DNA from: Rhynchopus euleeides
Taxonomy: Eukaryota; Euglenozoa; Diplonemea; Diplonemida; Diplonemidae
Assembly: GCA_963210315.1 (NCBI GenBank)
Contig: OY723300.1
Location: 248,001-312,000, forward strand
Reading direction: 5' to 3'
DNA length: 64,000 nucleotides
Shown here: in pieces, positions 1-9,977 of the stretch
How the letters are laid out: every line of letters begins with the position of its first letter
How positions within the stretch are numbered: the first letter of the stretch is position 1
Program-made: the position numbers and the translations under genes
The notes under the pieces: generated by a model
Seen by the model: only the letters and a program-made list of their open reading frames with translations
Databases searched by the model: none
What the model was told of the DNA's origin: nothing

Positions 1-103
1 TCGGGGCAACCTCGCAGAGATGTGGAAAATATCGGGGCAACCTCGCAGAGGTGTGGAAAATATCGGGGCAACCTCGTAGAGGTGTGGAAAATATCGGGGC
101 ACC
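1..103. repeat. 31-bp tandem repeat, about 3.3 copies
   Basis: Three near-identical 31-bp units beginning TCGGGGCAACCTCG follow each other, and a fourth starts at 94 before breaking down. The array probably continues to the left of the window. Units differ by single bases (position 20, A or G; position 76, C or T). The following stretch to 275 shows no convincing coding signal. Confidence 0.85.
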
Positions 104-275
104 GATCGTGATCGACAGCACTGTCGTTCACATGCTTGTCGGGTGGGAAATATGTCCCTTCTCAGCTCTCTCTGTGCATTCACGATCAGTCCTGCGGGAT
201 TCACATCGACCACGCTCGGTTTTCTGCCATTACGGGGCTTGGTCAGCTCAGAACACGAGAAAACCAACGACTCCC

Positions 276-467
276 TGAGTGACTGTAAGTGACACTAAGT
301 GACGGTAAGTGACTGTAAGTGACGCTAAGTGACGGTAAGTGACCGGTAAGTGACACTAAGTGACGCTAAGTGACCTTAAGTGACGCTAAGTGACGCTCTG
401 TGACTGTAAGTGACGTGCGGTGACTGTAAGTGAAGCTAAGTGACCGTAAGTGACAGTAAGTGACGAC
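276..467. repeat. Roughly 10-bp tandem repeat (TAAGTGACGC-like)
   Basis: About 19 imperfect copies of a 9-11 bp unit with core AAGTGAC stand head to tail. The third and later bases of the spacer vary (GACGC, GACTG, GACGG, GACAC). It is a minisatellite. No open reading frame survives through it in a way that suggests protein coding. Confidence 0.85.
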
Positions 468-587
468 AAAAAAGCGGAAAAAATGGGACAGTCACCTGAC
501 CTCAGTTGGCCTATATGCGACAATTTTCCGAAAATTATCGTATCTGGTATATGTGCGATAATAATTATCGTTTGCACTGTATGCCTA

Positions 588-2117
588 GGGGTGGTCTTAA
601 GCTGTTAACCTGGCCAATTTTTCACCATCGGCGTCTGGGGGCCAAAAACGTCACCAAACCTGAAAATATGACCCCTGGGACCCCAGAAACACAATTCCGC
701 CCGGTTTTGGGCACTTTTGAGCACTTCTGAGCAGTTTAGTCGTGTTCCGGAAAAATGTACCACAAAGCTGTACCTCAGCCCCCCCTGGGCAGAAGGCAGA
801 ATCGCAAACCATCATGTCTCGCAGTGATCCAGTCAGCGGTGTTGCCAACCGTGCTGCCCGACGATACGTGGGGTCAAAAGTGCAACATGACAACACCTTG
901 TTTGCGGTGTGACATGCGAGACAGTAGAAAATTACCCCGGAAACAAGGGGTCATAGGTACTAGAGGAGGGGCATGCTTCCAGCCCCTTCAGACCTTCAGG
1001 CGCATCGGTTGCATCTCTACTCGATGCGGGAGAATCGCTGATCGGACTGGCATAGTGCATCAACTGCAGGCATATCGAGCAACAGAGGAGCACTGTGCCA
1101 CTTGCGAAATCACTTGTGTCAGAATCTGTGTGCACATGTTCTTGGGCCAGTGACAGTGATAGTGGCAGTGAGCCATCCGATGACCATGAAGAAGGGGGCA
1201 TGGACTGATATCAGACATCAGCAGTGCACCGAAGATGGCCCCCATAAGGATGTATGAAAGGCTGAAGACTACAATGTCAAAGTTCAAGCCGTACAACAAG
1301 GACGAGGGGGTGCAACTCGGCTGTCCAGGCAGCTACGCACGAACGGGCAGAGTCCCCACACTTCTGCCATAGCCCACATCCAAAGCACACTCGGTGCCTT
1401 TGATTTCCAGGCACAGTTCGATCCGTGTGTTGTGTTCACACAGATCCCATGGTTGGCATATCCAGTGGTTGCGGCAGTCCCGCCTGCGCACCTGGGTATA
1501 CTCCGTTGTTCAACGTACCGCATAGTCTGACACCTGCACGGATCCCTCACCCCGCAGCAGCGTCTTTTGTGTTCAGTTGTGTGCATCGAGTGGGAAGCCA
1601 CCAGAATGCCCTCCCCACCCTCCCGTTTTGTTTCCCACTAATACACGTTGAAGCCTTCGCTCTGGGGTGGCCAGGCGGCAGCCCGCCCTCTGGCGATTAT
1701 GTCTATGTGGCACCACCTGCACCAACCTGTGGCCGTATAGTTGTACCATCTTCGGCCAAAGAAAATAGGCATGAGATCACGGCCTTCTGTGTCTCTTGCC
1801 GATGAAAGTGAGTGGTTGTTCCTCGTACGCACCCGGGCATCTGTGCGACAGTGCGGAGGTCCACATAGTGACGGAAGGGCTTGAATCAGCCATTGAGACC
1901 TCCCGACTAAGGGTGGTGTGGTACAACTTTGTGGTACATTTTTTGGAATTGCAAACTAGGTGCTTCTGGAGGCTCTAAACCGCCCGAAACCGGGCGCAGA
2001 TGCATTTCCGGACGTCTGGGGGTCGAATTTTCAGGTTTGGGTCACTTTTAGGTCCTTGTACGCAAAAGTTTGATTTTTTGGCCAGGTTAACGTTTTTAAA
2101 GGGCTTAAGACCACCCC
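588..2117. mobile_element. TIR DNA transposon, about 1.53 kb, TA target duplication
   Basis: The left end starts GGGGTGGTCTTAAG at 588 and the right end finishes with its reverse complement at 2117. Both are flanked by TA (586-587 and 2118-2119). The inverted similarity runs inward about 200 bp per side (588 to about 790 and about 1905 to 2117) but is diverged, so the copy is not recent. Both arms contain a segment like TTTTGGCCAGGTTAAC. The interior holds only short ORFs on both strands, none of which I recognise as a transposase. It could be a non-autonomous derivative of a TA-targeting superfamily. Confidence 0.75.
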
Positions 2118-2247
2118 TATCCCCCCCCCCCACCCCCACACTCCACACCCCCCCCTGCTCCCACAGCTGTTCTGCGGATACAGATGGCAGATCTCAGCAG
2201 AACGGCAGTGCTCCTCCCCACCCTACCACTGATCCCCAGCAGCGTAC

Positions 2248-2458
2248 CTCTCTTCTTCTTGCTCAGGCTGATGCCATCACCTGCAGGCGGCGAGTCATTG
2301 GCAGGCTTGCTGTTGTTGGCGGCGACCGGCAAGGGGGGGGCCGGTTTGGCATCTGACGATGTGTCGGATTTGTTGAGCCGCAGCCAGAAGGCCGCGACAC
2401 CGCCGACCAGAGCGAGGAAGGAGATGATAGTGGCGAGCAAGGTGGCATCTAGCGAGGC
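2248..2458 (-). CDS. Possible internal exon with one transmembrane segment (fragment)
   Basis: On the minus strand an acceptor ending AACACAG is followed at 2458 by 70 open codons up to a possible donor GTACGC at 2247. The peptide starts ASLDATLLATIISFLALVGG, a strongly hydrophobic stretch of about 22 residues that also includes VAAFWLRL. A polar Pro/Ala/Ser/Asn tail and a KKKR cluster follow, a layout like a single-pass membrane protein with a cytoplasmic basic end. I could not identify flanking exons: the upstream DNA (2725-2940) is a small repeat element and the downstream DNA is C-rich. It may be a gene remnant, and the gene's identity is unknown. Confidence 0.35.
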
Positions 2459-2724
2459 CTGTGTTGGGGGGGGTGGGGGATGCATGTGGCAGTGGTGTGC
2501 GCTTTTCATCAAAATCACGGCGGGTGCCTTGGGTGCATTCTCCTCCCCCCCCCCAAAACCAAATGCAACCCGGGGTGAATCGCAAGAGAGAAGGATATCA
2601 GCAACAGTTGTGTGTTCTTCGAACGCAGAACACCCCACAGCCTGCCTGGGCGTGTGAAGTGTTCGCAAAGGATCTGCACGGTGAAAAGTTTCAGGTTGAG
2701 TTGTTTGGCTCCGCCGAACTTACA

Positions 2725-2940
2725 GAAATCGTACTCCTTTCGCTTTATTATAGACACCCTGTCCAGCAACTGTGGGAGAACAGTTCCGGACTACTTTTTG
2801 TTGAGCGCACACTTGCTGTCTCAAGGCTGTGTTGAGGCCCTGTGAAGTGGCATGAGGTGCTAATCCAAAGCTTCAGTCGTACGATTTCCTTCGTTACTTC
2901 GCGACTTCGCTACGCTTCGTCGCTCGTAACTAGTAACAAA
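2725..2940. mobile_element. Small TIR element (GAAATCGTACT family), copy 1
   Basis: The sequence starts GAAATCGTACTCC at 2725 and contains the inverted end GTCGTACGATTTCC near 2877-2890. A second, shorter copy lies at 36034-36207. The two share blocks such as AACTGTGGGAGAACAGTTCC and CAGCTTCAGTCGTACGATTT-like ends. The tail has short palindromic CTTCG/CGAAG-type motifs and an A run. It is non-coding and MITE-like. Confidence 0.6.
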
Positions 2941-3520
2941 AAAAAGGATCAATTTGCACGCGCCAAATTGCATCGGAGGTTTGGAGGAGTGTGGGGCGTC
3001 ACCACAGAGCAGGGTTGCTTAGTTGCTCTGATGGCATGCCCCACCCAGTCACTCACCTTCGCCTTCTTTTCACCTGCCCCTTCACCCCCACACCCACATA
3101 CCTGAGCAGACACATCTACAGAAGACATGCCACCCCTTGCAGGACGGCAGAAGGCCTCACAGGCCTTGCAGGCGCCGTCACGCCACCCACTGCTCTGCCA
3201 GGCGACAGGAAGCCAGTCCCTCGCTGCTGCCCCGCGTGCCTGGGGCTACGAAACGCGTTGTGACGGGGGGGGGGGGGGGGGGAAGGGGTTCTGGCAGGGG
3301 TGGGGGTGTGGGTGTGGGTCTTGGTGTGAGAGGTAGGCGTGGGTAGCGCCGAGGGGTTTGGCTGTGTTCTGCCCTCCCCCTGCCGATGTGGGTCAATGAG
3401 ATGTGGGATTGGGAGTTGTCTGAAGCCTTCTGCCTTTGCGGCTGAAAAGGGTGCTGAGGTTCACGAGCTGACTGCCAGGTGCGCCACGGCCTACGCACGC
3501 TCACTCACGCACGGAATCTC
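2941..3520. other. Unassigned spacer with long G run
   Basis: This stretch has a run of about 18 G at 3266-3283 and GT/GG-rich DNA after it. I see no exon with convincing splice sites or recognisable protein here. Confidence 0.5.
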
Positions 3521-3897
3521 AAGGGGGCAAACTACGACGACATTTTCTGCAGCCTCGCGAAGTTCATCCTCCTGCCAAGAAACAGCTGCATCCGGTACAA
3601 CCAATACTGGCTCACTAGGTTGCGGACAGACAGACCCTGTGCAGTTTTGCAATTGCTCTGTCCGAAAGCAAGCACAGCGAGGGAGAGATTGAGCGCCAGT
3701 TCAAGGTGTCGAAGCGCGTGCTTCGGAAGGACCGCGCAAGGCTTGCTTCGAAGAGAGCGTGCAATGCGACCTTCCTGTCCGTGAACTACGTGGAATTGCA
3801 CCTGGACCACTTCACGAAGCTGCGTCGGGCAAAGCGCGCACGCAAGAAGGCCACGCAAGACGACCAGGGCCGCCGTGGAGAACCTCTTCACCACTGA
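3521..3897 (+). pseudogene. Decayed hAT-like transposase C-terminal dimerisation region
   Basis: Two overlapping plus-strand frames together resemble the C-terminal dimerisation domain of hAT transposases. The first (about 3527-3660) reads NYDDIFCSLAKF and later RYNQYWLTRLRTDRP. The second (about 3650-3897) reads IALSESKHSEGEIERQF, then VSKRVLRKDRARLASK and CNATFLSVN, ending at a stop at 3897. The family pattern is a W-x(n)-P stretch, then an S-x-x-x-E-R-x-F motif, then an R-x-R-L block followed by a late FLxxN motif. The frame changes between 3650 and 3660, so it is broken. No terminal repeats were found, so the element limits are unknown. The match is by eye and moderate. Confidence 0.45.
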
Positions 3898-4160
3898 CAC
3901 CAGCAAACAAGCAGTCCAGCCGGATGGCTGGGTCCTTTACGGGTCTCAGCCTTCTAGACCGTCTCGACTACCTAGCGTAATACGATCGCACAGACGTGCA
4001 CGCACACACCACGCATATCATCATTGTACCCAACATCCGACGCCTATTCTCAGCACCTTGTGACACTGGTTGTAAACTGGTTGTAGAATGCGCGGGCAAC
4101 CGCATACCGATCAGTCGCACCAACATCAACATGAGAACATACGGCATCCTCTCCAAATGA

Positions 4161-4430
4161 CGAATACACACGTGCAGCCGGAGACGGGTTCTGCCAACCT
4201 ACTGGGACAGTGACGACAAGGAGTGGCATTCGCCACTCATCACAGCTCTGCTCAAGGAAAAGAGCACGGAAGGAAGAAGACTGTCAGAGAGGGGACGAAT
4301 AGCGGACGATGCCACCTGCGACGCCAACGCGGGATTGCAGGTCATGGGGGTTGCCGCGGTAGTCGTTACAAAAACGCACTGGGATGCAGTATTAAATCAA
4401 AGCGCAAACACAAAGTGCAGGGGGAAGTGA
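4161..4430 (+). pseudogene. Open 89-codon stretch, unrecognised coding remnant
   Basis: This frame is open from just after a stop at 4158-4160 to a stop at 4428-4430. It reads RRVLPTYWDSDDKEWHSPLI and later LLKEKSTEGRRLSERGRIAD, with protein-like composition and no low complexity. There is no good start codon near the front. It lies about 260 bp downstream of the hAT-like remnant on the same strand, so it may belong to the same decayed element, but that link is inference. Confidence 0.25.
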
Positions 4431-4912
4431 GGGACTGAGGGGGGGCTGGGGCTGGGGGCAAACCTCCTCCCCCCAGAACATCTCCATATCGTCTCTGTTG
4501 GAGAACGCGAGCGTACATAGCATCCCCCTCCCCCTCCCCCCTCCCCTATCGCTTCGTCACTGAATGCGCAGTATATATTTTTCTGGGTTTTTTTGGTTTC
4601 TTCACTGAATACGGGTGGTGTGGAGACAAGGTGCTCCCTCCCCGGGGGTGCGGGGGGAGGAGAGATGGGTGCGGTTTGTGATGAGGGGAATACAACGGTA
4701 CATTTTGGTACTCTGGGGGGGTGGGGGTGGGGGGGGGGGTGAGGGTGGGGAAGGGAATGAGATGGGATGCAAGGTGGCAAAAGAGGGGCTTCACACATGG
4801 ATCGGGGGGGAACCTCAAGAAAATGTGCAAAAAAAAACCACCACCCTCTTGCAACATCCCTGCAGAACGGCAACCGTGACAAACCCTCTCTGACACGCCA
4901 GGATAAATATCT
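4431..4912. other. G-run-rich spacer, no gene seen
   Basis: Repeated G runs (for example around 4718-4740) alternate with pyrimidine runs. The long minus-strand frames here are proline-rich translations of C runs and are not credible genes. Confidence 0.6.
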
Positions 4913-5504
4913 TGGGGTAATCAGGCTGGGGAAAAAAACAACAAATCACAACAAATCACACCCGATCGTATTGCAATTTGGGTTAGCGTGCTGGCATCGC
5001 AGCCTGGCCCCGAAGGACCATACCGTGAGGAACCGGGCCCGCTATCCTACACCCGATCACAACAGATCACAACAAATCACAAGGCAAATGTTGTGATTTG
5101 TTGTGATTTTTTGCGATTTGTTGCGGCCAGTTGTGATTTGTTGTGACTAGGTGTGACGTGGTGTGATTTGTTGTGACCAGTTGTGACGACTTGTGACCCT
5201 TTTGTGATGAGTTGTGATGAGGTGTGATCTGTTGTGATCTGTTGTGATCGCGATCCAAAATTTTAAATTTTTGAAATTTTGGATCGCGATCACAACAGAT
5301 CACAACAGATCACACCTCATCACAACTCATCACAACTCATCACAAAAGGGTCACAAGTCGTCACAACTGGTCGCAACAAATCACAACTGGCCACAACAAA
5401 TCGCAACAAATCACAACAAATCACAACATTTGGCGTTGTGATTTGTTGTGATCGGGTGTGATTCGTTGTGATTTGTTGTTTTTTCCCCCAGCCTGATTAC
5501 CCCA
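4913..5504. mobile_element. Foldback element, 592 bp, 5-bp target duplication TATCT
   Basis: The ends are TGGGGTAATCAGGCTGGGG at 4913 and its reverse complement finishing at 5504, flanked by TATCT on both sides (4908-4912 and 5505-5509). The body is built from an AACAAATCAC/GTTGTGATTT 12-bp motif. The right part is nearly a mirror of the left around a centre at about 5265, where ATCGCGATCC arms flank an AT core. Only about 85 bp (4966-5050) lacks an obvious partner. It is non-coding. The whole element could fold into one long hairpin made of smaller repeated units. Confidence 0.85.
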
Positions 5505-5928
5505 TATCTTCTCATTTTTTTCAGAAATGCACCACAATGTGGCGTACAGTCTCACTTCATCCAGCCAGCGTCAACACTTTCCTTTCACCCCCCACCATTC
5601 TTCCGCCGAGTCTTGGGTGTCGCACTGGTCTCCCTTGTGTGATCCTTCCTTCCCCCCCCCTCCCTCCATGTAAAACACAAGAAACACGTCTTGTGTTGCA
5701 TGAGGGCCACCCAAACCCATACACACCTTCCCCCCACCTCTACCTCAACCCGCCAACCCCTCACAAAACGTGTTGAAGCATAGCCAATGCAGCCATCTCC
5801 ATTGCCCCAGGCGCACCCTACCCCACCCCCTCCATATATTTCAGTTTTGCAGCGAAGCAACGAATACTACTCGGGAGGGGCGGGGGTGGAGATGGGAGGA
5901 GAGGTGAAGTGAAGGGAAGCCAGTCGTG
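5505..5928. other. Pyrimidine-rich spacer, no gene seen
   Basis: C-rich DNA with CACC repeats separates two foldback elements. No supported exon, RNA gene or terminal repeat was found. Confidence 0.5.
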
Positions 5929-6282
5929 CACGGTGGCCAGGATTCTGTGGGATATGAAAACGGGATATGCCGGTGGGATATCCCACGTCTCAAAGTGACA
6001 TATCCCGCGTTTTGGAAAAACCATATCCCGCCGGGTAGGGGGTCATATCCCCCCCGGGAGATGGGGGCATCTCCCGCGGGATATGGGGTCATCTCCCGCG
6101 GGATATGGGGTCATCTCCCGTGGGACATGGAGTCATCTCCCCCCCGGGAGATGCCCACATCTCCCGGGGGGGAGATGACCCCCCACCCTGGCGGGATATC
6201 AAACCCGCGAGGGAGACCTCCCCCGCGGGATATCCCACCGGGATATCCCGTTTCCATATCCCACAAAATCCTGGCCACCGTG
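5929..6282. mobile_element. CACGGTGG-family foldback element, 354 bp, TG target duplication
   Basis: The left terminus CACGGTGGCCAGGATTCTGT begins at 5929 and its near-perfect reverse complement ends at 6282. TG flanks both sides (5927-5928 and 6283-6284). The interior is an array of short GGGATATCCC and ATCTCCCGGGAGAT palindromes spaced by a dozen or so bases. No coding sequence. Its terminal CACGGTGG and 2-bp duplication match the elements at 35489-42289, 39397-41955 and 61732-62372. Confidence 0.85.
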
Positions 6283-8127
6283 TGTGTGGGGAGTTTTTTT
6301 GGCGAACTGAATTGAACGAGGGGATGGGGGGGGGAGGGGGGAGGGGGGGGGGGGGGTTTGACGGGGTCGGCTAGTCGAAAAAGGAACCGGGTTCTTTTTT
6401 AAGGAGCCAAACAGCCGACCCGTCGGGATGACCAGCCGGCCGTGATGATCTGGTTGAAAAATATGCCTTTTCCGAGGGATGTTCTTCAATCCGTTTTTTT
6501 CCTGATCTTTTTGTTTGCCACTTTGGGGGGGGTGAGTGTCTATATCCAACTTTCTTCGGGGATTACGAACCCACAGAACTCCCTCCGAGACTACTAACAC
6601 ACGCAGGCTTGAGAGCCACCGCCGTCTTTTCTGTATCGACATCTTATGTACCAACACATCCCTGCTTAACAATACAACCGTGACGGTGTGGTCTATTTGC
6701 ACTGGCTTCGGCAAACCAAGCGCTGACATGTGGCACCAAAACCCGCATCACCCTCTCCCCCGTCCCCTCTGTTCAAATTAATTTTTTGTGTGCGATTCGT
6801 ACAACAAAACATTCCCACCGTGGCAGCCATGCCACAACAGGATCCAATGCAGCACAGCGGGTTCGGCTCTGCTGTTCTTCAAGTTATATATAGGGGACCG
6901 TCACTCTGTGCGAGACACAGAAGCGAGACGACAGGGGAGATGATGATGGGATGGGCAGCGCTGTGGTGGACCACTGGTGGTGTTGGCGAGGGACAGGTGG
7001 AGGGGGGGGCGGAGGGGCGCGCCACTGGGATAAAAAAAGTACTTTGTCTGGGGCGGGGGTGTGGGGGGTGTGACGTTCCACCCACCCACCCGCCACGACA
7101 TCACCACCTACCCCCGCCATCCACCATCCCCCTTCCCACCCCCCCCCCCCTCTCCCTGATCCCGATCCTCCAGAATCCTGGCGGAAAAGGGTCCTCTTCC
7201 CGCAAAGGCGAGGACCATGCAGGGGAGTGGGAGGCGGGATGTGGGTATGGTGGAATATCGCGAAGAAAAATTCAACGCGATGGTGGTGTTGGTGGTGGGT
7301 ATCGTGATGGGGTGGTGTCGAGGGGGGGTGGCAGCTCGGGTGGGCTCCAGATCTGCAGACCCAACCCGTTGGTTTCACGGGTATTAGATGATAGGTTTTG
7401 CAGATCTGCGAGGTGGGTGGGTGGGGTGCATATAGACAGAAAGTCAGGTGTGGGGAGGATGAGATGTACACAGCAGACAAAGGGAGCGAGCGATACAGGT
7501 GGTGGAACTGGGGAGGGGGGGGGTAGGCCCCTGCATAGCCCCCGATTTTCTGTCACAAAACCAAATTTTGGCCATTTTTTCAATTTTTGGGTCCAAAATA
7601 CCCCCCAAAACACCACCAAATGACTTTTGTGGGTCTCTCCCACCTGTTTCCCACCTTTACACCCCAATTTTCCAGCTTTTTGGGGGGTTTTTCGGGTATT
7701 TTTGCCGGAAAAAGCCCCTCCGTTAGGTCGCTTTTCTCCTGTATATCACCCAGGAAATTCACAAACCCACGTTTGAGTATGGATGGGACCTCAGCACCTA
7801 GTTATGCTGCAAATTCCTGGAGTTCATTCCTCGTGAATAGATTCAGAATCCTTTCTTGGTGATTCTTGAGTCTGGCAACATTGAATTCTGCCAGACTGTC
7901 TGCCCGGGTGTCGGATCTCGGCTGCAGCTGAGTGTGCTTGTGCGAGTTCGTTTTCTCGTTCCAGAGTGTTGCCCTGCCATCGTCATCATGCTGTTTGCCG
8001 CCTTCTCCCAGCCCCTGTTCGTCCTACAGGCACACCGGTGTCACACGTGGGTCTCTTCTGCGGGCACTGCACCTGATGCCATGTTCATTTCATAGTGTGT
8101 GCCCACTTTGCCTGTATATGCTAGGGG
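6283..8127. other. Intergenic DNA with homopolymer runs, no gene supported
   Basis: The region contains G runs at 6329-6358, C runs near 7140, and a small inverted repeat AGATCTGCAGACC versus TTTTGCAGATCT around 7349-7412. Long frames on both strands are translations of G or C tracts. No splice-site-bounded exon or known protein could be recognised. Confidence 0.5.
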
Positions 8128-8890
8128 GGCTACTGTTACGCGACTGTGACTGACCGTTTGCACATGTGGATATCACTGAAATATTCCGTAGTTTTGACCC
8201 GAACACAGGGTACTCCGCCCAATTTGGGCTCCCGGAATCAATTGCGAGCGGAATTTTTCACTTTGGTGACGATTTTGGCTGATAGTTTGGGTGATTCATG
8301 CCCATCCTGGCCACACCCCCTAAAAGCAAGGCATTGGTGGGGTTATGGGGGGTCTCCCACGAGAAACCTCTTTCAGACCGCCTCTGGGCGTCACAAGGCC
8401 ACCAAAACCACTAAAAACCACCCAGTAACCTACCTCAGGGGGTATCTGTGTGGTTGTGGGGTGTTTGGAGGCCTTCTTTGCCTTCTGGAGACCATATCTC
8501 GAACCGTGCCAAAACAGCTGAAAATTGGGGGGTTACTGTGACGCTACTGTGACGGTCCCGGAAATTCCCGAAAATTTTGGGAAAAAGCCGCATTTTTGAC
8601 CCGAAAACAGGGTATTCCACCCATTTTGGTCTGCCGGAATCACTTCCGCGTGGAATTCTTCATTTTGGTGACGATTTTGGGTGATATTTCGGATATTTCG
8701 TGTAGATTTCAGCCCCCAAAAACAAGGGGTTTTTAGGGAAATTATCAAAGTTTTCCACGAGAAACCTCTTTCAGACCGCCTCTGGGTGTCACAAGGCCCC
8801 CAAAACCACTAAAAACCACTCAGGAACCTACCTCAGGGGGTATCTGTATGGTTTTGGGGTGTTCAGAGGCCTTCTCTGCCTTCTGGAAGC
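8128..8890. repeat. Tandem duplication, two copies of about 398 bp
   Basis: Copy 1 (about 8128-8527) and copy 2 (about 8528-8890) share long blocks, including CACGAGAAACCTCTTTCAGA (8358 and 8756) and ACCTACCTCAGGGGGTATCT. The copies also share the preceding TTTTGGTGACGATTTTGG region. Divergence is roughly 10-20 percent by eye. No terminal inverted repeats or coding frame were seen. Confidence 0.75.
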
Positions 8891-9977
8891 GATTTTTTTG
8901 ACCGTTACAAATCAGCCCAATAGCGTTACAAAAGCGTTACACTTTTTCGGGGGTTTTTCAGGAAAAAACGTCAAATAATTCGAATGGATCGACTTTCTCG
9001 AGGGTGTCCGCTATTTTCTCGGGTTTTTTCAGTGATCCCCCACTGGATTTCTGGCCAGGTACGCCCATTTTGGTGGAGTTTTTGGCCCAAAATCCAAAAA
9101 ATCGTGTTTGTGACAGCCCTAAACAGAGATTTAAAGGACCGTGCAGGGGCCTAGAGGGGGGGGGGCGGAAAGAAACTGATACCAACCGTGGCTGCACAGC
9201 ACAAAATCATAAAACAGGGCAATGCGCGCTAAAAGTGCGTTGCGGTTCGGGAAGGCAACTGGGGGGTGTGTGCGGAAGCAAAAAAAACGGAGGATGGAGA
9301 GAGAGAGAGAGAGAGGGGGAGGGGGGGGAGTTCGGAAGACAGGGTGCGAACAGATCTCCCCCTCCCTCTCCCCCATCTGCCTCCAAAGACACCTTTTGTT
9401 TGGCACCGCTGAGCACCGAGAAATGGGGGGTGGGGGTGGTGAGATAGGCAGTTTTATCATGAGACGTCACTCTCCCCTCGAGAAATCTCCCCTCCCCCAA
9501 CCCCTCTCCTGTCGTGCAGATGTGCAGCTGTGTGGCGGAGGGCCACAGGCCACACAGACACGCAGGAAAGGTATTCTGTTTCCGGGTCGTGTCACGCTGT
9601 CTCAGCGTGACTCATATCTTCCGCGAGGATACTCTACATCCGTCCTGCCTTTTACAGCAGAAGAAGATGCACCTCCTTCTCTGGCGTGTCTCGATTCGGG
9701 GGGCGGAGGGAGGGAGGGTGTGTGGTGTTGTGATATTCACCATCTCCGCTATATGACCTCCCCAGTCTTTTCGACAAAAAACCCCTCATTTTTGACGATT
9801 CCGGTATATTTCCCCTCCCCCTCACCCCCCCCCCCCCCGTATACATCTCCCACCACCCGACCAACCAACTGCTGCAAACATGACCATCACGAATCTCGTC
9901 CCCCCCCCCCCTGCGTGGTTTCTAATCACCTTGTTTTATTTGACAACACCGCCACCACCCCTCCTCCGCCACCCCAC
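8891..9977. other. 3' flank of the BIR-PH gene, no feature resolved
   Basis: G/C homopolymers, an AG dinucleotide run at 9296-9316 and scattered A-rich patches are present. The minus-strand gene upstream ends at 9978, so its 3' untranslated region should lie here. No clear polyadenylation signal could be assigned. Confidence 0.4.

Noticed and set aside
6730-7623. 297-codon plus-strand frame
   Set aside because: It is rich in Gly and Pro from G and C runs, overlaps equally long minus-strand frames, and has no domain or splice evidence.
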